Of a stretch of 64,000 nucleotides of DNA, positions 1 through 9,061 are shown piece by piece; the first letter of the stretch is position 1, and each line of letters opens with the position of its first letter. Below the pieces are notes generated by a model. The model was not told where the DNA came from and made no database searches. It worked only from the letters and a program-made list of their open reading frames with translations. Position numbers and translations under genes: made by a program. The DNA comes from Odoribacter splanchnicus DSM 20712 (GTDB taxonomy: Bacteria; Bacteroidota; Bacteroidia; Bacteroidales; Marinifilaceae), in NCBI RefSeq assembly GCF_000190535.1, contig NC_015160.1, forward strand, positions 2,542,001-2,606,000. Direction: 5' to 3'.

Positions 1-1065
1 CGTCCGGGTATCTTCCTTATATTCTTTTTCCAGGCGCTGGATTTCTTTTTGTGCTACTTCGAGCATACAAGCATAATTGGGAACCGTTACCAGCTGTTCT
101 TTCATAATCCGATCATCCTCGAGTAATTTGATAGCTACATACCGGGGAGCATATTCATCGGTAATATTTTTATTCGGGGCGATCTCCACTTTAATCCGGG
201 CAATCGCCTCTTCGATTTCTGTCCCATAATTAATATGTACATGCCGGGATTCTTTGGCCTGGTCTTCGAACACTTCGATAATTTTATCCAACACGGCTTC
301 GATTCCGATCCCTTTTGAAGCTGTCGTCGGCACAATCGGGATACCCAGTAGTTGTCCCAAATAGCCATAATCCAGGTGAGAACCTTCGTTGGTCAGTTCA
401 TCGAACATATTCAATGCCATCACCACCCGGATATTCATATCGATGAGCTGAGTAGTCAGGAACAGGTTCCGTTCCAGACAAGAAGCATCCACGACATTCA
501 GCACTAAATCCGGATGATGCTTCGTAATAAATTCACGCACATAAATTTCTTCCGGAGTATATTCGGTAATAGAATAAGTCCCGGGCAAATCGATCAGATT
601 GATCGTATAACCTTTATGGTGGCAAGTTCCTTGCTTGGCATCCACCGTCACTCCGCTATAATTCCCCACTCTTTCGCGCAATCCGGTAGCCCGGTTAAAG
701 AAAGAAGTCTTCCCACAATTCGGATTCCCAACCAAAGCGATATTGATCGTCCGGGATTTCTCGGAAATTTCCCGGGCAATCTCGTCTTCTGTAAACGTAC
801 CGTTATATCCTTCCTGATCTATCGAGGAAGTACAGACGACTTCAATCAAACGAGCCTCACTCCGTCTCAGAGAAATATGGCCATCCATCAATTTATATTC
901 GATCGGATCGTGTAAAGGAGCATTTTTTATCACCGTCACTTTTTCTCCTCTTACGAATCCCATCTCCACGATCCGGTTTCGAAAACTCCCATGTCCATGC
1001 ACCTTTACGATGACACATTCTTCTCCAGTCGGTATATCAGCAAGCTTCAAATAATTATTTTCCAT
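1..1065 (-). CDS. feoB: FeoA-FeoB fused ferrous iron transporter (5' part, runs off the window)
   Basis: Imports Fe(II) across the inner membrane. The ATG is at 1065 and the frame is open for 355 codons to base 1, so the C-terminal membrane domain lies outside the window. Residues 1-75 form a FeoA-like SH3 domain (for example VKVHGHGSFRNRIVEMGF). The GTPase domain follows: G1 GNPNCGKT at about 113-120, G3 DLPG at 159-162 and G4 NMFD at 219-222. Fusion of FeoA to FeoB is usual in Bacteroidales. A -7 promoter box and a perfect palindrome sit directly upstream. Identification is secure; only the 3' end is missing. Confidence 0.96.
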   Translation of the reverse strand, partial: MENNYLKLADIPTGEECVIVKVHGHGSFRNRIVEMGFVRGEKVTVIKNAPLHDPIEYKLMDGHISLRRSEARLIEVVCTSSIDQEGYNGTFTEDEIAREISEKSRTINIALVGNPNCGKTSFFNRATGLRERVGNYSGVTVDAKQGTCHHKGYTINLIDLPGTYSITEYTPEEIYVREFITKHHPDLVLNVVDASCLERNLFLTTQLIDMNIRVVMALNMFDELTNEGSHLDYGYLGQLLGIPIVPTTASKGIGIEAVLDKIIEVFEDQAKESRHVHINYGTEIEEAIARIKVEIAPNKNITDEYAPRYVAIKLLEDDRIMKEQLVTVPNYACMLEVAQKEIQRLEKEYKEDTRT

Positions 1066-1084
1066 ACCACTCCAAATTATGTGG

Positions 1085-1092
1085 CAAAGATA
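1085..1092 (-). promoter_or_regulatory. -7 promoter box of feoAB
   Basis: Read on the minus strand this is TATCTTTG, a perfect match to the Bacteroidetes -7 consensus TAnnTTTG, 20 bases upstream of the feoAB ATG. No clear TTTG -33 box is visible at the expected spacing. The region that should hold it contains the palindrome at 1115-1132. Confidence 0.6.
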
Positions 1093-1093
1093 A

Positions 1094-1651
1094 TCAATCT
1101 GCTAATAAATCGACATACCTACAAATAGGTATTAAAATTCCGGAGCATATAAATACCCCGGAATAATCCCCATTTTCATTCCACTTCAATTCTCCCTCAT
1201 ATTGCAGGTTTTTCCCATTCTGATAAGCCAAAGATCCTTTCTTCAGCTCTTCTGTGTCATCAAAAGAAGTATCTTCCGGCGACAGAAAATCATCCGATTC
1301 ATTTATCGTCTTTGTAATCCCGAAACATCCCCGGATTTTTAAAGAAGTCAAAGGATTATATTCAGCACTAAAATTATTGGTTACTCCAAAAGAACGGTCA
1401 AGTGCCCGGCTATTCAGGTTGGCATTCCAAAGCGGATTCGGCGATTCAATCAGCTCCTCTTTATATTCCAGCCATTTTTCCACCCTTCCATCCGGCTTCT
1501 TTTCATAATAAGGATTTGCTTTCGCATATTCTGAAAAAGCAACCACCGGATCTCCGGAACTGGTATGATTAATAGTCAGCTTATTACTGAATTGAAACTT
1601 ATTTTTCCGGTACAGTAAATCCAGATTCCCGCTGAAAACTTTCGTTTAAAT
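1094..1651 (-). pseudogene. Remnant of a SusC/RagA-family TonB-dependent outer-membrane protein
   Basis: The minus-strand frame between stops at about 1651 and 1094 encodes typical SusC barrel sequence: FSNKLTINHTSSGDPVVAFS, ANPYY, SPNPLWNANLNSRALDRSFG, then NNFSAEYNPLTSLKIRG and ITKTINESDDFLSPEDTSF. Intact SusC proteins have about 1000 residues; only about 150 are left here, without start, plug or TonB box. After QYEGEL the frame loses family character, which suggests a frameshift or deletion. It is a dead internal fragment, and its decayed end now forms the feoAB promoter region. No SusD gene is nearby. Confidence 0.8.
1115..1132. promoter_or_regulatory. Perfect 7-4-7 palindrome upstream of feoAB, candidate operator
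   Basis: ATACCTA, a four-base spacer CAAA, then TAGGTAT: two exactly complementary 7-base arms. It lies 23-40 bases upstream of the -7 box of feoAB, where a regulator would block RNA polymerase. Metal-dependent repressors of the DtxR/MntR or Fur type bind dyads of this size, but it does not match a classical Fur box. Regulator and role are inference. Confidence 0.35.
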
Positions 1652-1659
1652 CAGTCGAA

Positions 1660-1693
1660 AGTTTATAAAGTCCCTGGGTTCTGCGGGTACTTT
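1660..1693 (+). repeat. Dispersed 34-bp repeat, copy 1
   Basis: Begins AGTTTATAAAGT and ends CTGCGGGTACTTT. The same 34 bases recur at 39009-39042 with five mismatches and no gap. Both copies can fold into an imperfect AAAG...CTTT hairpin. This copy lies between the susC remnant and the antiporter gene. Confidence 0.6.
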
Positions 1694-1912
1694 GGTAATT
1701 GACAATTGTCATTTGACAATTGATAATGTATCTCCAAACCTATAGTTTCTTTTTTATTCTTCTGATAATCAATAATTATCTTCTTTATTCTTTCTCTCTT
1801 TTTTCTTTTCTTTTTTATTTTTTCATGGAAGCGGAACTTCCAATAATTGTCAATTCTCAATTGCCATCTGTCCATTTTTCTTTTAGCGGATTCCCACCAA
1901 AAGAAACGAACG
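1694..1912. other. Non-coding stretch with small palindromes and pyrimidine-rich tract
   Basis: No gene seen. It contains the perfect palindrome TGACAATTGTCA (1700-1711), further AATTGTCA / TGACAATT words near 1715 and 1850, and a T/C-rich tract at about 1745-1825. It looks like degraded repeat DNA; no terminator for the antiporter gene can be picked out with confidence. Confidence 0.4.
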
Positions 1913-4075
1913 TTATTTATTTTTTCTAAACAGTTTTCCCAATACCTGCACTAAGCCATCCATGCCCTCGATGTAGTTGATCATCGAGATACTTCTAAAA
2001 GCACTCATATCCTCATCCATACCTAATTGAACCGGGTAAACCAATATACAATTGATCGAATTAAAATATTTATTGATATAATTCGGGACATATTCCATAT
2101 GCCGGGAGTAAGAAGGACAATTCGGCCGACTCATCACCAATATCAGGGCATCGTTATCCTGTGTCGCAGTAGCCACTTCCTTAAAATTACTCCAATCTGT
2201 AAACTCTTTAAATTCAGCTAAAATCAGGTGTTTGGATTGTACCAAATGCAAAATATCCAGCACGGCCGGTGTACCGTAAAAAACAATTTTCGTTCCGACA
2301 TTTTTAGCCAGGTTCCAAATACTGATCAACCAATACGGAAAACCGACCTCTTTCTCTGCATTTTCAGGAATAACGACGATATAACGTTTCACCGTCGACA
2401 TCGGCTGCATAGGACGATAAGCCAAGGTAGTCGTAGCACATTTACTGAGCACCTCTTGTGTCAGTTTCCCCAGGAAAGTATCGGAAATATCCTTTTGGGT
2501 ACGCAGGCCGATAACAATATCCGTGATCTTATGTTCTTTGGCCACATTTCTAATTCCGTTGACAATATTCAAGTCATAACGTAAAACGGTATCCACCCGG
2601 TGATCCATTCCGGCTCCAGTCTTAACAGCTTTCTCAAGCAGACGTTCTGAAATTTTTTCCGCTGCCGGATCGGTATTGTCCGACTTCACAATACTCACAG
2701 CAACCAGTTGTGCCTTATTACGCCGGGACTTTATAGCGGTTCCCAAGGTGATCAGCTCATCGACTGTCTCAGAATTACTCAAGGGAATCAATATCCTCTC
2801 CTCCTCGTCATCACTATCACCGATCCGGTCACCGCTCATTTCCGCCAAGGCTATATTCTGAGCAGAACGTTGGGTAATAAAAGAAGCGATCGTACAAGTA
2901 ATCAGAATCATAACGATAGTTCCGTTCAGGACGTCTTCATTCAACAATCGAATCGGCTGCCCATCCGGTCCGGTACCCAAAATCACCTCATACCCGATCA
3001 ATACGGCAGCCAGCGTAGCCGCAGCCTGGGCATTACTCAATCCGAAAATCAGACGTCCCTCATCGCGGGTCAGTTTAAAATTTTTCTCCGTTATCCAAGC
3101 TGCCATAAACTTGGATAGAGTGGCTATAACCGTCATCACGACAGCAACCCAAAGCGCAGTCCATCCGGCGGCAAAAGTGCGTACATCGACCAGCATTCCC
3201 ACTCCGATCAGAAAGAAAGGAATAAAAATAGCATTCCCTACAAAATCGATCCGGTTCATCAAAGCTGAAGTATTCGGGATCAACCGGTTCAAAGCCAAAC
3301 CGGCCAAAAATGCCCCGATAATAGCCTCCAACCCCGCTGCTTCCGCCAGAAAAGAGGCAAAAAATACCAAAGCCAACACAAAGATATATTGTCCTACGGA
3401 ATCTTCATAACGCTTGAAAAACCAACGCCCCAGCATGGGAAATAAGATCACGACAATACTGATAAAAACCAGACTTGAAACCCCCAGTTTAATCCAAAAC
3501 TGTTGGTTTATTTCTCCGGTAGACATACCGACAATCACCGCCAGTACCAACAAAGCAAGAATACAAGTAATCACCGTTCCCCCGATAGCGATACTAACCG
3601 CCCGATTCTTGGTAATACCGTATTTACTGACAATAGGGTAAGTAATAAGCGTGTGGGAAGCATACATACTGGCCAACAAAATCGAAGTCGGCCAGGAAAA
3701 ATCGAGCCAATATACACCGGTCAAAGTGCCTACGATCATGGGAATCAGAAAAGTATAAAGTCCGAAAGTCAGGGTTTTTCCATAATTCTTTTTCAGGTCG
3801 GCCATATCGATCTCTAAACCGGCGATGAACATGATATACAATAACCCCACGGTTCCAAAAAGCTCTATACTACTGTCTCTTTCCATAATGCCCACACCAT
3901 TGGGGCCGATCACAGCACCTGCAATAATCAGACCGATCAAATCAGGAATCCTTAAACGCTGTAATAGAACAGGCGTCAGTAGAATAATAAACAGTATCAG
4001 AGAAAAAATCAACACCGGATTTTTCAGCGGCAAACTAAACACTTGTAAGAGCATAGGCAACGGTTTTATCAGCAT
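1913..4075 (-). CDS. CPA2-family cation:proton antiporter with C-terminal USP-like region
   Basis: A 720-residue inner-membrane protein. Residues 1 to about 420 are a Na+/H+ exchanger (KefB/CPA2-like) domain with about 12 hydrophobic segments; it includes RIPDLIGLIIAGAVIGPNGV and AGLEIDMADLKKN. The C-terminal 300 residues are soluble and resemble universal-stress-protein folds (ERILIPLSNSETVDELITLG; DIVIGLRTQKDISDTFLGKL). The expected role is pH or ion homeostasis. The start at 4075 gives a short N-terminus; residue 8 (also Met) is an alternative. It is divergent from the NEW3/ABC operon, with 163 bases between the two starts. The ion is not determinable from sequence. Confidence 0.9.
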   Translation of the reverse strand: MLIKPLPMLLQVFSLPLKNPVLIFSLILFIILLTPVLLQRLRIPDLIGLIIAGAVIGPNGVGIMERDSSIELFGTVGLLYIMFIAGLEIDMADLKKNYGKTLTFGLYTFLIPMIVGTLTGVYWLDFSWPTSILLASMYASHTLITYPIVSKYGITKNRAVSIAIGGTVITCILALLVLAVIVGMSTGEINQQFWIKLGVSSLVFISIVVILFPMLGRWFFKRYEDSVGQYIFVLALVFFASFLAEAAGLEAIIGAFLAGLALNRLIPNTSALMNRIDFVGNAIFIPFFLIGVGMLVDVRTFAAGWTALWVAVVMTVIATLSKFMAAWITEKNFKLTRDEGRLIFGLSNAQAAATLAAVLIGYEVILGTGPDGQPIRLLNEDVLNGTIVMILITCTIASFITQRSAQNIALAEMSGDRIGDSDDEEERILIPLSNSETVDELITLGTAIKSRRNKAQLVAVSIVKSDNTDPAAEKISERLLEKAVKTGAGMDHRVDTVLRYDLNIVNGIRNVAKEHKITDIVIGLRTQKDISDTFLGKLTQEVLSKCATTTLAYRPMQPMSTVKRYIVVIPENAEKEVGFPYWLISIWNLAKNVGTKIVFYGTPAVLDILHLVQSKHLILAEFKEFTDWSNFKEVATATQDNDALILVMSRPNCPSYSRHMEYVPNYINKYFNSINCILVYPVQLGMDEDMSAFRSISMINYIEGMDGLVQVLGKLFRKNK

Positions 4076-4238
4076 GACAAATTTAATAAAAATGCAGTAA
4101 TAAAAATCCCTTTCCTCCGCTTTGTTCTTGCGGTCTATAGTAGTTTTTTTTCGAAACTTTTAATAATTAGTAATACAGAAAGTTTATAATTTAGCGTTAT
4201 TGTATCAATTTTCATTAAAATATTCACTTGAAATTTTT

Positions 4239-5390
4239 ATGATTATGTGTGCTAAATTCTTTTACATCCTGATCGTACTGATGGCTGGACTATTTCCCTT
4301 CAAAATGCAAGCCTCAGAAACCAAACAAACTTTCATTCTTTACACTCCTTACACTAAAATCTCTGTTCCACCCGGAGAATCTATCAGTTACAGTATCGAT
4401 GTCATCAACAATAGTGACGAAGTTAAAAATGCCACCCTTGCCTTAGCCGGTCTACCGAAGAGCTGGAGCTATGAAATGAAAGCCGGTGGCTGGACACTGG
4501 ATGAGATCGCTGTACTCCCCGGTGAAAAAAAGAATTTTACCTTGAAAGTAGATGTACCTCTAAAAGTAAATAAAGGCACTTACCGTTTCACGATCGGTGC
4601 AGACGGACTTGCCCGCCTGCCTCTTGCCATAACGGTCTCGAAACAAGGGACCTACCGGACAGAGTTTACTACTACTCAACCGAATATGCAAGGAAATTCA
4701 AAATCGACGTTCACTTTCAACGCCACATTGAAAAACCAAACTGCAGAACAACAATTATATGCTCTCATGGCAGAAGCCCCCAGAGGCTGGAATGTCATTT
4801 TCAAAGCCAACTATAAACAAGCCACTTCGGCACAGGTTGCCCCGAATGCCAGCGAAAATATTTCGGTCGACATCACAGCTCCTTCGAATGTCAAGGCCGG
4901 TACATACAAAATACCTGTCATCGCTACTACCGGCTCCACTTCTGCCCAACTCGAGTTTGAAGTGGTTATCACCGGATCGTACCGTATTGAATTAACCACC
5001 CCCCAAGGTCTCTTGAGTAAAGATATCACTGCAGGTGACACCCGGAAACTCGAACTAGTCGTCCTCAACACCGGTTCTGCCGAATTAAAGGACATCCAGT
5101 TGTCCGCTAACAAACCGATCGATTGGGAGGTCAGTTTCGAACCGTCCAAACTGGATCGTCTGGCTCCCGGAGATAAAGCGAATGTTACAGCTGTCCTCAA
5201 AGCTTCCCGTCAAGCTCTCCCCGGAGATTATGTGACTAAAATCACTGCTCGTACACCGGAAGCCGATACAACCACCGATTTCAGAATATCTGTCAAAACC
5301 CCTATGATCACCGGCTGGATTGGTGTCGTTGTCATCCTGGCTGCTTTAGGTGCCGTTTACTATCTGTTTCGCAAATACGGAAGGAGGTAG
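4239..5390 (+). CDS. Exported NEW3-domain protein anchored by a C-terminal TM helix
   Basis: Of 383 residues, the N-terminus is a signal peptide (FFYILIVLMAGLFPFKMQAS), followed by about three beta-sandwich NEW3/COG1470-type repeats (for example SISYSIDVINNSDEVKNATL and GDTRKLELVVLNTGSAELKD). One transmembrane helix (GWIGVVVILAALGAVYYLF) with a basic tail closes it, so the repeats face the periplasm. I use ATG 4239 because the open frame further upstream begins only with TTG and would displace the signal peptide. It is first in an operon with an ABC ATPase (3 bases downstream) and a permease, and so is probably the periplasmic accessory subunit of that exporter. Substrate unknown. Confidence 0.82.
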   Translation: MIMCAKFFYILIVLMAGLFPFKMQASETKQTFILYTPYTKISVPPGESISYSIDVINNSDEVKNATLALAGLPKSWSYEMKAGGWTLDEIAVLPGEKKNFTLKVDVPLKVNKGTYRFTIGADGLARLPLAITVSKQGTYRTEFTTTQPNMQGNSKSTFTFNATLKNQTAEQQLYALMAEAPRGWNVIFKANYKQATSAQVAPNASENISVDITAPSNVKAGTYKIPVIATTGSTSAQLEFEVVITGSYRIELTTPQGLLSKDITAGDTRKLELVVLNTGSAELKDIQLSANKPIDWEVSFEPSKLDRLAPGDKANVTAVLKASRQALPGDYVTKITARTPEADTTTDFRISVKTPMITGWIGVVVILAALGAVYYLFRKYGRR

Positions 5391-5393
5391 GCT

Positions 5394-6134
5394 ATGTGTG
5401 AAAGCATTATCGAATTGGTTCAGTTAACAAAGCGATACGGTCATTTCACAGCAGTCGACCGATTGGACCTAAAAATTCACAAAGGTGAAATCTTCGGGCT
5501 TTTAGGACCGAACGGAGCCGGTAAATCGACAACGATCCTGATGATGCTGGGCTTGACCGATCCGACTTCCGGCACAGTGCATGTTTGTGGTACCAACTCT
5601 ACGACTTATCCGGTCGAGGTCAGAAAAAAGGTAGGCTATCTACCCGAAGATGTCGGTTTCTACGACGACATGACAGGGCCTGAAAACTTATTATATACCG
5701 CCCGGCTGAATAATATCCCGGAACAAGAAGCCCGGCAGCATGCAGCCCAGCTCCTCGAACGGGTAGGGCTTGGCAGGGAAATCGATAAAAAGACCGGTAA
5801 ATACTCCCGGGGAATGCGCCAACGTCTGGGCTTGGCAGATGTACTCATCAAAAATCCGGAAGTGATTATTTTGGATGAACCCACCTCGGGGATCGATCCG
5901 GCAGGCGTACAGGAATTCATCAGTCTGATCCGGCAATTACGGGACGAAAGAGGACTGACCGTACTGTTCTCTTCCCATCACCTGGACCAGGTACAACAAA
6001 TCTGTGACCGGGTGGGTTTATTCTCTCAAGGCCGGCTACTGGCTGATCTCTCACTCAACGATCTGCAACAGGAAGAACATGGATTAGAATACATTTATAA
6101 CCAATATTTCGGAGGAGGACAAGGTCATGAATAA
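5394..6134 (+). CDS. ABC transporter ATP-binding protein
   Basis: A 246-residue ABC ATPase of the ABC-2/multidrug (CcmA) type. Walker A GPNGAGKST at 38-46, signature YSRGMRQRL at 137-145, Walker B VIILDE at 157-162, and the H-loop in SSHH near 194-197. All catalytic motifs are intact. It lies 3 bases after the NEW3 gene and overlaps the permease gene by 8 bases, indicating translational coupling. Together the three genes encode one membrane complex, presumably an exporter. Confidence 0.93.
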   Translation: MCESIIELVQLTKRYGHFTAVDRLDLKIHKGEIFGLLGPNGAGKSTTILMMLGLTDPTSGTVHVCGTNSTTYPVEVRKKVGYLPEDVGFYDDMTGPENLLYTARLNNIPEQEARQHAAQLLERVGLGREIDKKTGKYSRGMRQRLGLADVLIKNPEVIILDEPTSGIDPAGVQEFISLIRQLRDERGLTVLFSSHHLDQVQQICDRVGLFSQGRLLADLSLNDLQQEEHGLEYIYNQYFGGGQGHE

Positions 6135-7083
6135 ATATCACAGTCCCTTTTGGACAATTGTCCGCAAAGAAGTCGCCGATCACGTCAGAAGCTGGAGATT
6201 CCTTATCCTGATAGGTATTATCGCACTAACGTGTATGGGATCGCTCTATACCGCCCTAACCAACATCGGAGCAGCGATAAAACCCAATGATCCGGACGGT
6301 TCGTTTCTTTTTCTCAAGCTGTTCACGGTCAGCGACGGAACTTTACCTTCTTTCACGGTTTTCGTCAGTTTTCTCGGTCCGCTGTTAGGAATCGCTTTAG
6401 GCTTCGACGCCATCAATTCGGAGCAGAATAAAGGAACCTTAAGCCGTATTTTATCGCAGCCCATTCACCGGGATTATTTGATCAATGCCAAATTTGTAGG
6501 TGCTTTGATCGTCATCGGAGTCATGCTTTTCGTTCTGGGATTTCTGGTGATGGGCTTCGGGCTGATCAGCATAGGTATTCCTCCAACTGCAGAAGAATTT
6601 TTACGGGTCATCGTTTTTATCCTGATCAGTATCTGTTATGTGGCTTTCTGGCTGAATCTTTCGATCTTCTTTTCGATCAAATTCCGTCAGGCTGCAACTT
6701 CCGCCCTGGCTTGTGTCGCCATCTGGTTGTTCTTCAGTATTTTCTATAATATGATTATCAACCTGATCGGTAAAGCCATCAGTCCATCGGAAATGGCTAC
6801 CACCTATCAAATGATCGGTTATCAACGGTTTATGCTCAATTTATTGCGCTTTGCTCCCAGTATGCTTTTCAACGAAGCCACAACCACTTTGTTGATGCCT
6901 TCTGTCCGTAGTCTGGGACCGTTGACGATGGAACAGGTACATGGGGCAATCCCTAGTCCTTTGCCTCTAGGCCAAAGCCTGCTGATCGTATGGCCTCAAC
7001 TTACAGGCCTCATCGCAGCAACGGTCATTTGTTTCGCTTTGTCTTACGGTTCTTTTATGCGGAAAGAAATCCGGTCCAGATAA
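6127..7083 (+). CDS. ABC-2 type transporter permease
   Basis: A 318-residue integral membrane protein with about six hydrophobic segments and a soluble loop after the first. FLGPLLGIALGFDAINSEQN and KGTLSRILSQPIHRDYLINA are typical of NosY/ABC-2 permeases, where this amphipathic stretch contacts the ATPase. It overlaps the ATPase gene by 8 bases. The operon ends at the terminator just downstream. Similar NEW3 + ATPase + permease triads resemble the nos-type arrangement, but nothing here shows copper or N2O linkage. Confidence 0.88.
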   Translation: MNKYHSPFWTIVRKEVADHVRSWRFLILIGIIALTCMGSLYTALTNIGAAIKPNDPDGSFLFLKLFTVSDGTLPSFTVFVSFLGPLLGIALGFDAINSEQNKGTLSRILSQPIHRDYLINAKFVGALIVIGVMLFVLGFLVMGFGLISIGIPPTAEEFLRVIVFILISICYVAFWLNLSIFFSIKFRQAATSALACVAIWLFFSIFYNMIINLIGKAISPSEMATTYQMIGYQRFMLNLLRFAPSMLFNEATTTLLMPSVRSLGPLTMEQVHGAIPSPLPLGQSLLIVWPQLTGLIAATVICFALSYGSFMRKEIRSR

Positions 7084-7108
7084 AAAAAGAGCCTTACGGC
7101 TCTTTTTT
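7083..7108. terminator. Bidirectional intrinsic terminator between the ABC operon and purA
   Basis: AAAAAAGAGCC, loop TTAC, GGCTCTTTTTT: a perfect 11-base stem with A and T tracts on both sides. It starts at the permease stop codon and contains part of the purA stop codon (7107-7109), so it serves both convergent genes. Confidence 0.9.
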
Positions 7109-8375
7109 AATCTTCATATCTGATAATCGTCTGCTCACGGTCGGGACCTACCGAGACAATCTTCACCGGTACTCCCAGCTCCTCTTCTAAAAAGCTGACA
7201 TAAGCATTGAATTCTTCCGGAAATTCATCTTCCGAAGTCATTTGGGTCATATCTGTTTTCCATCCCGGTATTTCCACGTATACAGGTTCGACTCCGTCAC
7301 AAATATCGAACGGAAATTCATCGGTCTCCTCTCCATTTATTTTATAAGCGACACAAGCTTTAATCGTATCGAAGCTGTCCAATACATCACTCTTCATCAT
7401 GATCAACTGACTAACCCCATTGATCATCACAGCATATTTCAAAGCCACGAGATCGATCCAGCCACAACGGCGTTTCCGGCCGGTAACAGCTCCGAACTCG
7501 TGTCCCAAAGCACACAACTTCTCTCCGGTTTCGTCGAATAATTCTGTCGGGAAAGGACCGGCACCCACACGGGTACAATAGGCTTTGAAAATTCCGTAAA
7601 CTTCACCGATATTTCCCGGAGCGACTCCCAAACCGGTACAAGCTCCGGCACAAATAGTATTCGACGAAGTCACAAAAGGATAAGAGCCGAAATCCACATC
7701 CAGCATCGTTCCTTGTGCCCCTTCGGCAAGTACGGATTTACCCTCTTCCAGCAAATTATTGATAACGTGCTCACTATCGATCAGCTGAAAACGCTTCAGG
7801 TAGGCGATCGCTTCGAACCATTCTTTTTCCAGTTCCGTGATATCGTATCGATAATTCAAGGCTTTCAGAATGGCTTCATGCTTTTTCTTAGCAGCCGCAT
7901 ACTTGTCTTCAAAATGATACAACACATCCCCTACTCTCAACCCATTACGGCTCACTTTATCCGTATAAGTCGGCCCGATCCCCTTACCGGTCGTTCCGAT
8001 TTTCGCATCTCCTTTAGCAGCTTCATAAGCAGCATCCAGCACCCGGTGAGTAGGCAGGATCAGATGTGCTTTCTTGGATATACACAATTGTTTGGTCAGA
8101 TCATGTCCACTGGCAGCTAAACTCTCAGCCTCCTGACGAAACAGAACCGGATCCAGTACAACTCCATTCCCGATAATATTCTTTTTCCCACCCTGAAATA
8201 TCCCGGAAGGGATAGAACGCAATACATATTTTTGCCCTTCGAATTCTAAGGTATGTCCGGCATTCGGACCGCCCTGAAAACGGGTCACGACATCATATTT
8301 CGGTGTTAATACATCAACCACTTTTCCTTTCCCTTCATCTCCCCATTGCAATCCAAGTAAAACATCAACTTTCAT
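7107..8375 (-). CDS. purA: Adenylosuccinate synthetase
   Basis: Makes adenylosuccinate from IMP, aspartate and GTP, the first committed step to AMP. Its 422 residues are the usual length. GDEGKGK at 12-18 is the phosphate-binding loop and His41 in NAGHT the catalytic histidine. The IMP-binding stretch GTTGKGIGPTYTDKVSRNGL and the C-terminal VGPDREQTI are present. Transcribed from its own promoter in the gap after the Fur-family gene. Confidence 0.98.
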   Translation of the reverse strand: MKVDVLLGLQWGDEGKGKVVDVLTPKYDVVTRFQGGPNAGHTLEFEGQKYVLRSIPSGIFQGGKKNIIGNGVVLDPVLFRQEAESLAASGHDLTKQLCISKKAHLILPTHRVLDAAYEAAKGDAKIGTTGKGIGPTYTDKVSRNGLRVGDVLYHFEDKYAAAKKKHEAILKALNYRYDITELEKEWFEAIAYLKRFQLIDSEHVINNLLEEGKSVLAEGAQGTMLDVDFGSYPFVTSSNTICAGACTGLGVAPGNIGEVYGIFKAYCTRVGAGPFPTELFDETGEKLCALGHEFGAVTGRKRRCGWIDLVALKYAVMINGVSQLIMMKSDVLDSFDTIKACVAYKINGEETDEFPFDICDGVEPVYVEIPGWKTDMTQMTSEDEFPEEFNAYVSFLEEELGVPVKIVSVGPDREQTIIRYED

Positions 8376-8450
8376 CTGTATCTTTATTTATTCGTTTACA
8401 GTAATTCTTTCTCCAAAACTTCCCGTCGGATTTCGGGAAACACAAACGTG

Positions 8451-8458
8451 CAAAAGTA
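8451..8458 (-). promoter_or_regulatory. -7 promoter box of purA
   Basis: Minus-strand TACTTTTG fits TAnnTTTG and lies about 75 bases upstream of the purA ATG. A TTTA element occurs at about the expected -33 distance (near 8476-8480). It separates purA transcription from the upstream fur/relA genes. Confidence 0.5.
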
Positions 8459-8497
8459 AACATTTTTTTCTATTGTAAACAGAAAAAACCGCTAAAA

Positions 8498-8983
8498 TCA
8501 CTCACTCTCCCGACAGGCCTTACACAATCCATAAATATACAAAAGGTGGTGATGCACAGAAAATTGGTATTTATCTTCAATATGTTCGACGACCTCGTTG
8601 ATCCGGGAATCGGCAAACTCCTCCACTTTACCACATTTCTGACAAATCAGATGTTCGTGGTAACGGTTGTTAAAAGCTTTCTCAAACTGGGCGATATTAT
8701 TCCCGAACTGATGTTTGATCACCAACTTACAATCCAAAAGCAACTCTATGGTATTGTATAAAGTAGCCCGACTCACCCGATAATTTTTATTCTTCATAAA
8801 AACATACAGGGATTCGATATCGAAATGTCCTGTATGCGAATAGATCTCATCCAGGATAGCATATCTTTCCGGAGTCTTCCGGTGTCCTTTTTGTTGCAAA
8901 TAAGTTGTAAAAATCTCTTTTACAGTTTCTTTTATTTTCTCCATATTTGAACAACTTTCGTCAACCATCTTTTCCATCCTCAT
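8498..8983 (-). CDS. Fur-family transcriptional regulator
   Basis: Winged-helix metal-responsive repressor, 161 residues from the longest start. The DNA-binding half contains [20 protein letters not shown] and [15 protein letters not shown]. The dimerisation half has the CxxC pairs CQKC and CKAC of the structural zinc site and a His-rich strand HHHLLYIYG. Several Met codons are possible starts; the family's usual N-terminus matches Met14 (8944). It follows relA by 78 bases, through a purine-rich tract. Whether it senses iron (Fur), zinc (Zur) or peroxide (PerR) is not decidable. Confidence 0.93.
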   Translation of the reverse strand: MRMEKMVDESCSNMEKIKETVKEIFTTYLQQKGHRKTPERYAILDEIYSHTGHFDIESLYVFMKNKNYRVSRATLYNTIELLLDCKLVIKHQFGNNIAQFEKAFNNRYHEHLICQKCGKVEEFADSRINEVVEHIEDKYQFSVHHHLLYIYGLCKACRESE

Positions 8984-9061
8984 TCTTTTTTCTCTCTTCC
9001 TATCTATTTCTCACTCTAATCTTCACCTCTCTTTTTCTCTCCTCCTTCCATCTATCATCTC

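Noticed and set aside
1700..1711. TGACAATTGTCA palindrome as a regulator site
   Set aside because: Surrounded by other degenerate copies of the same word and not near a start; more likely repeat debris.
4200..4238. Longer start (TTG) for the NEW3 protein
   Set aside because: It would put 13 residues ahead of a good signal peptide; ATG 4239 fits better.
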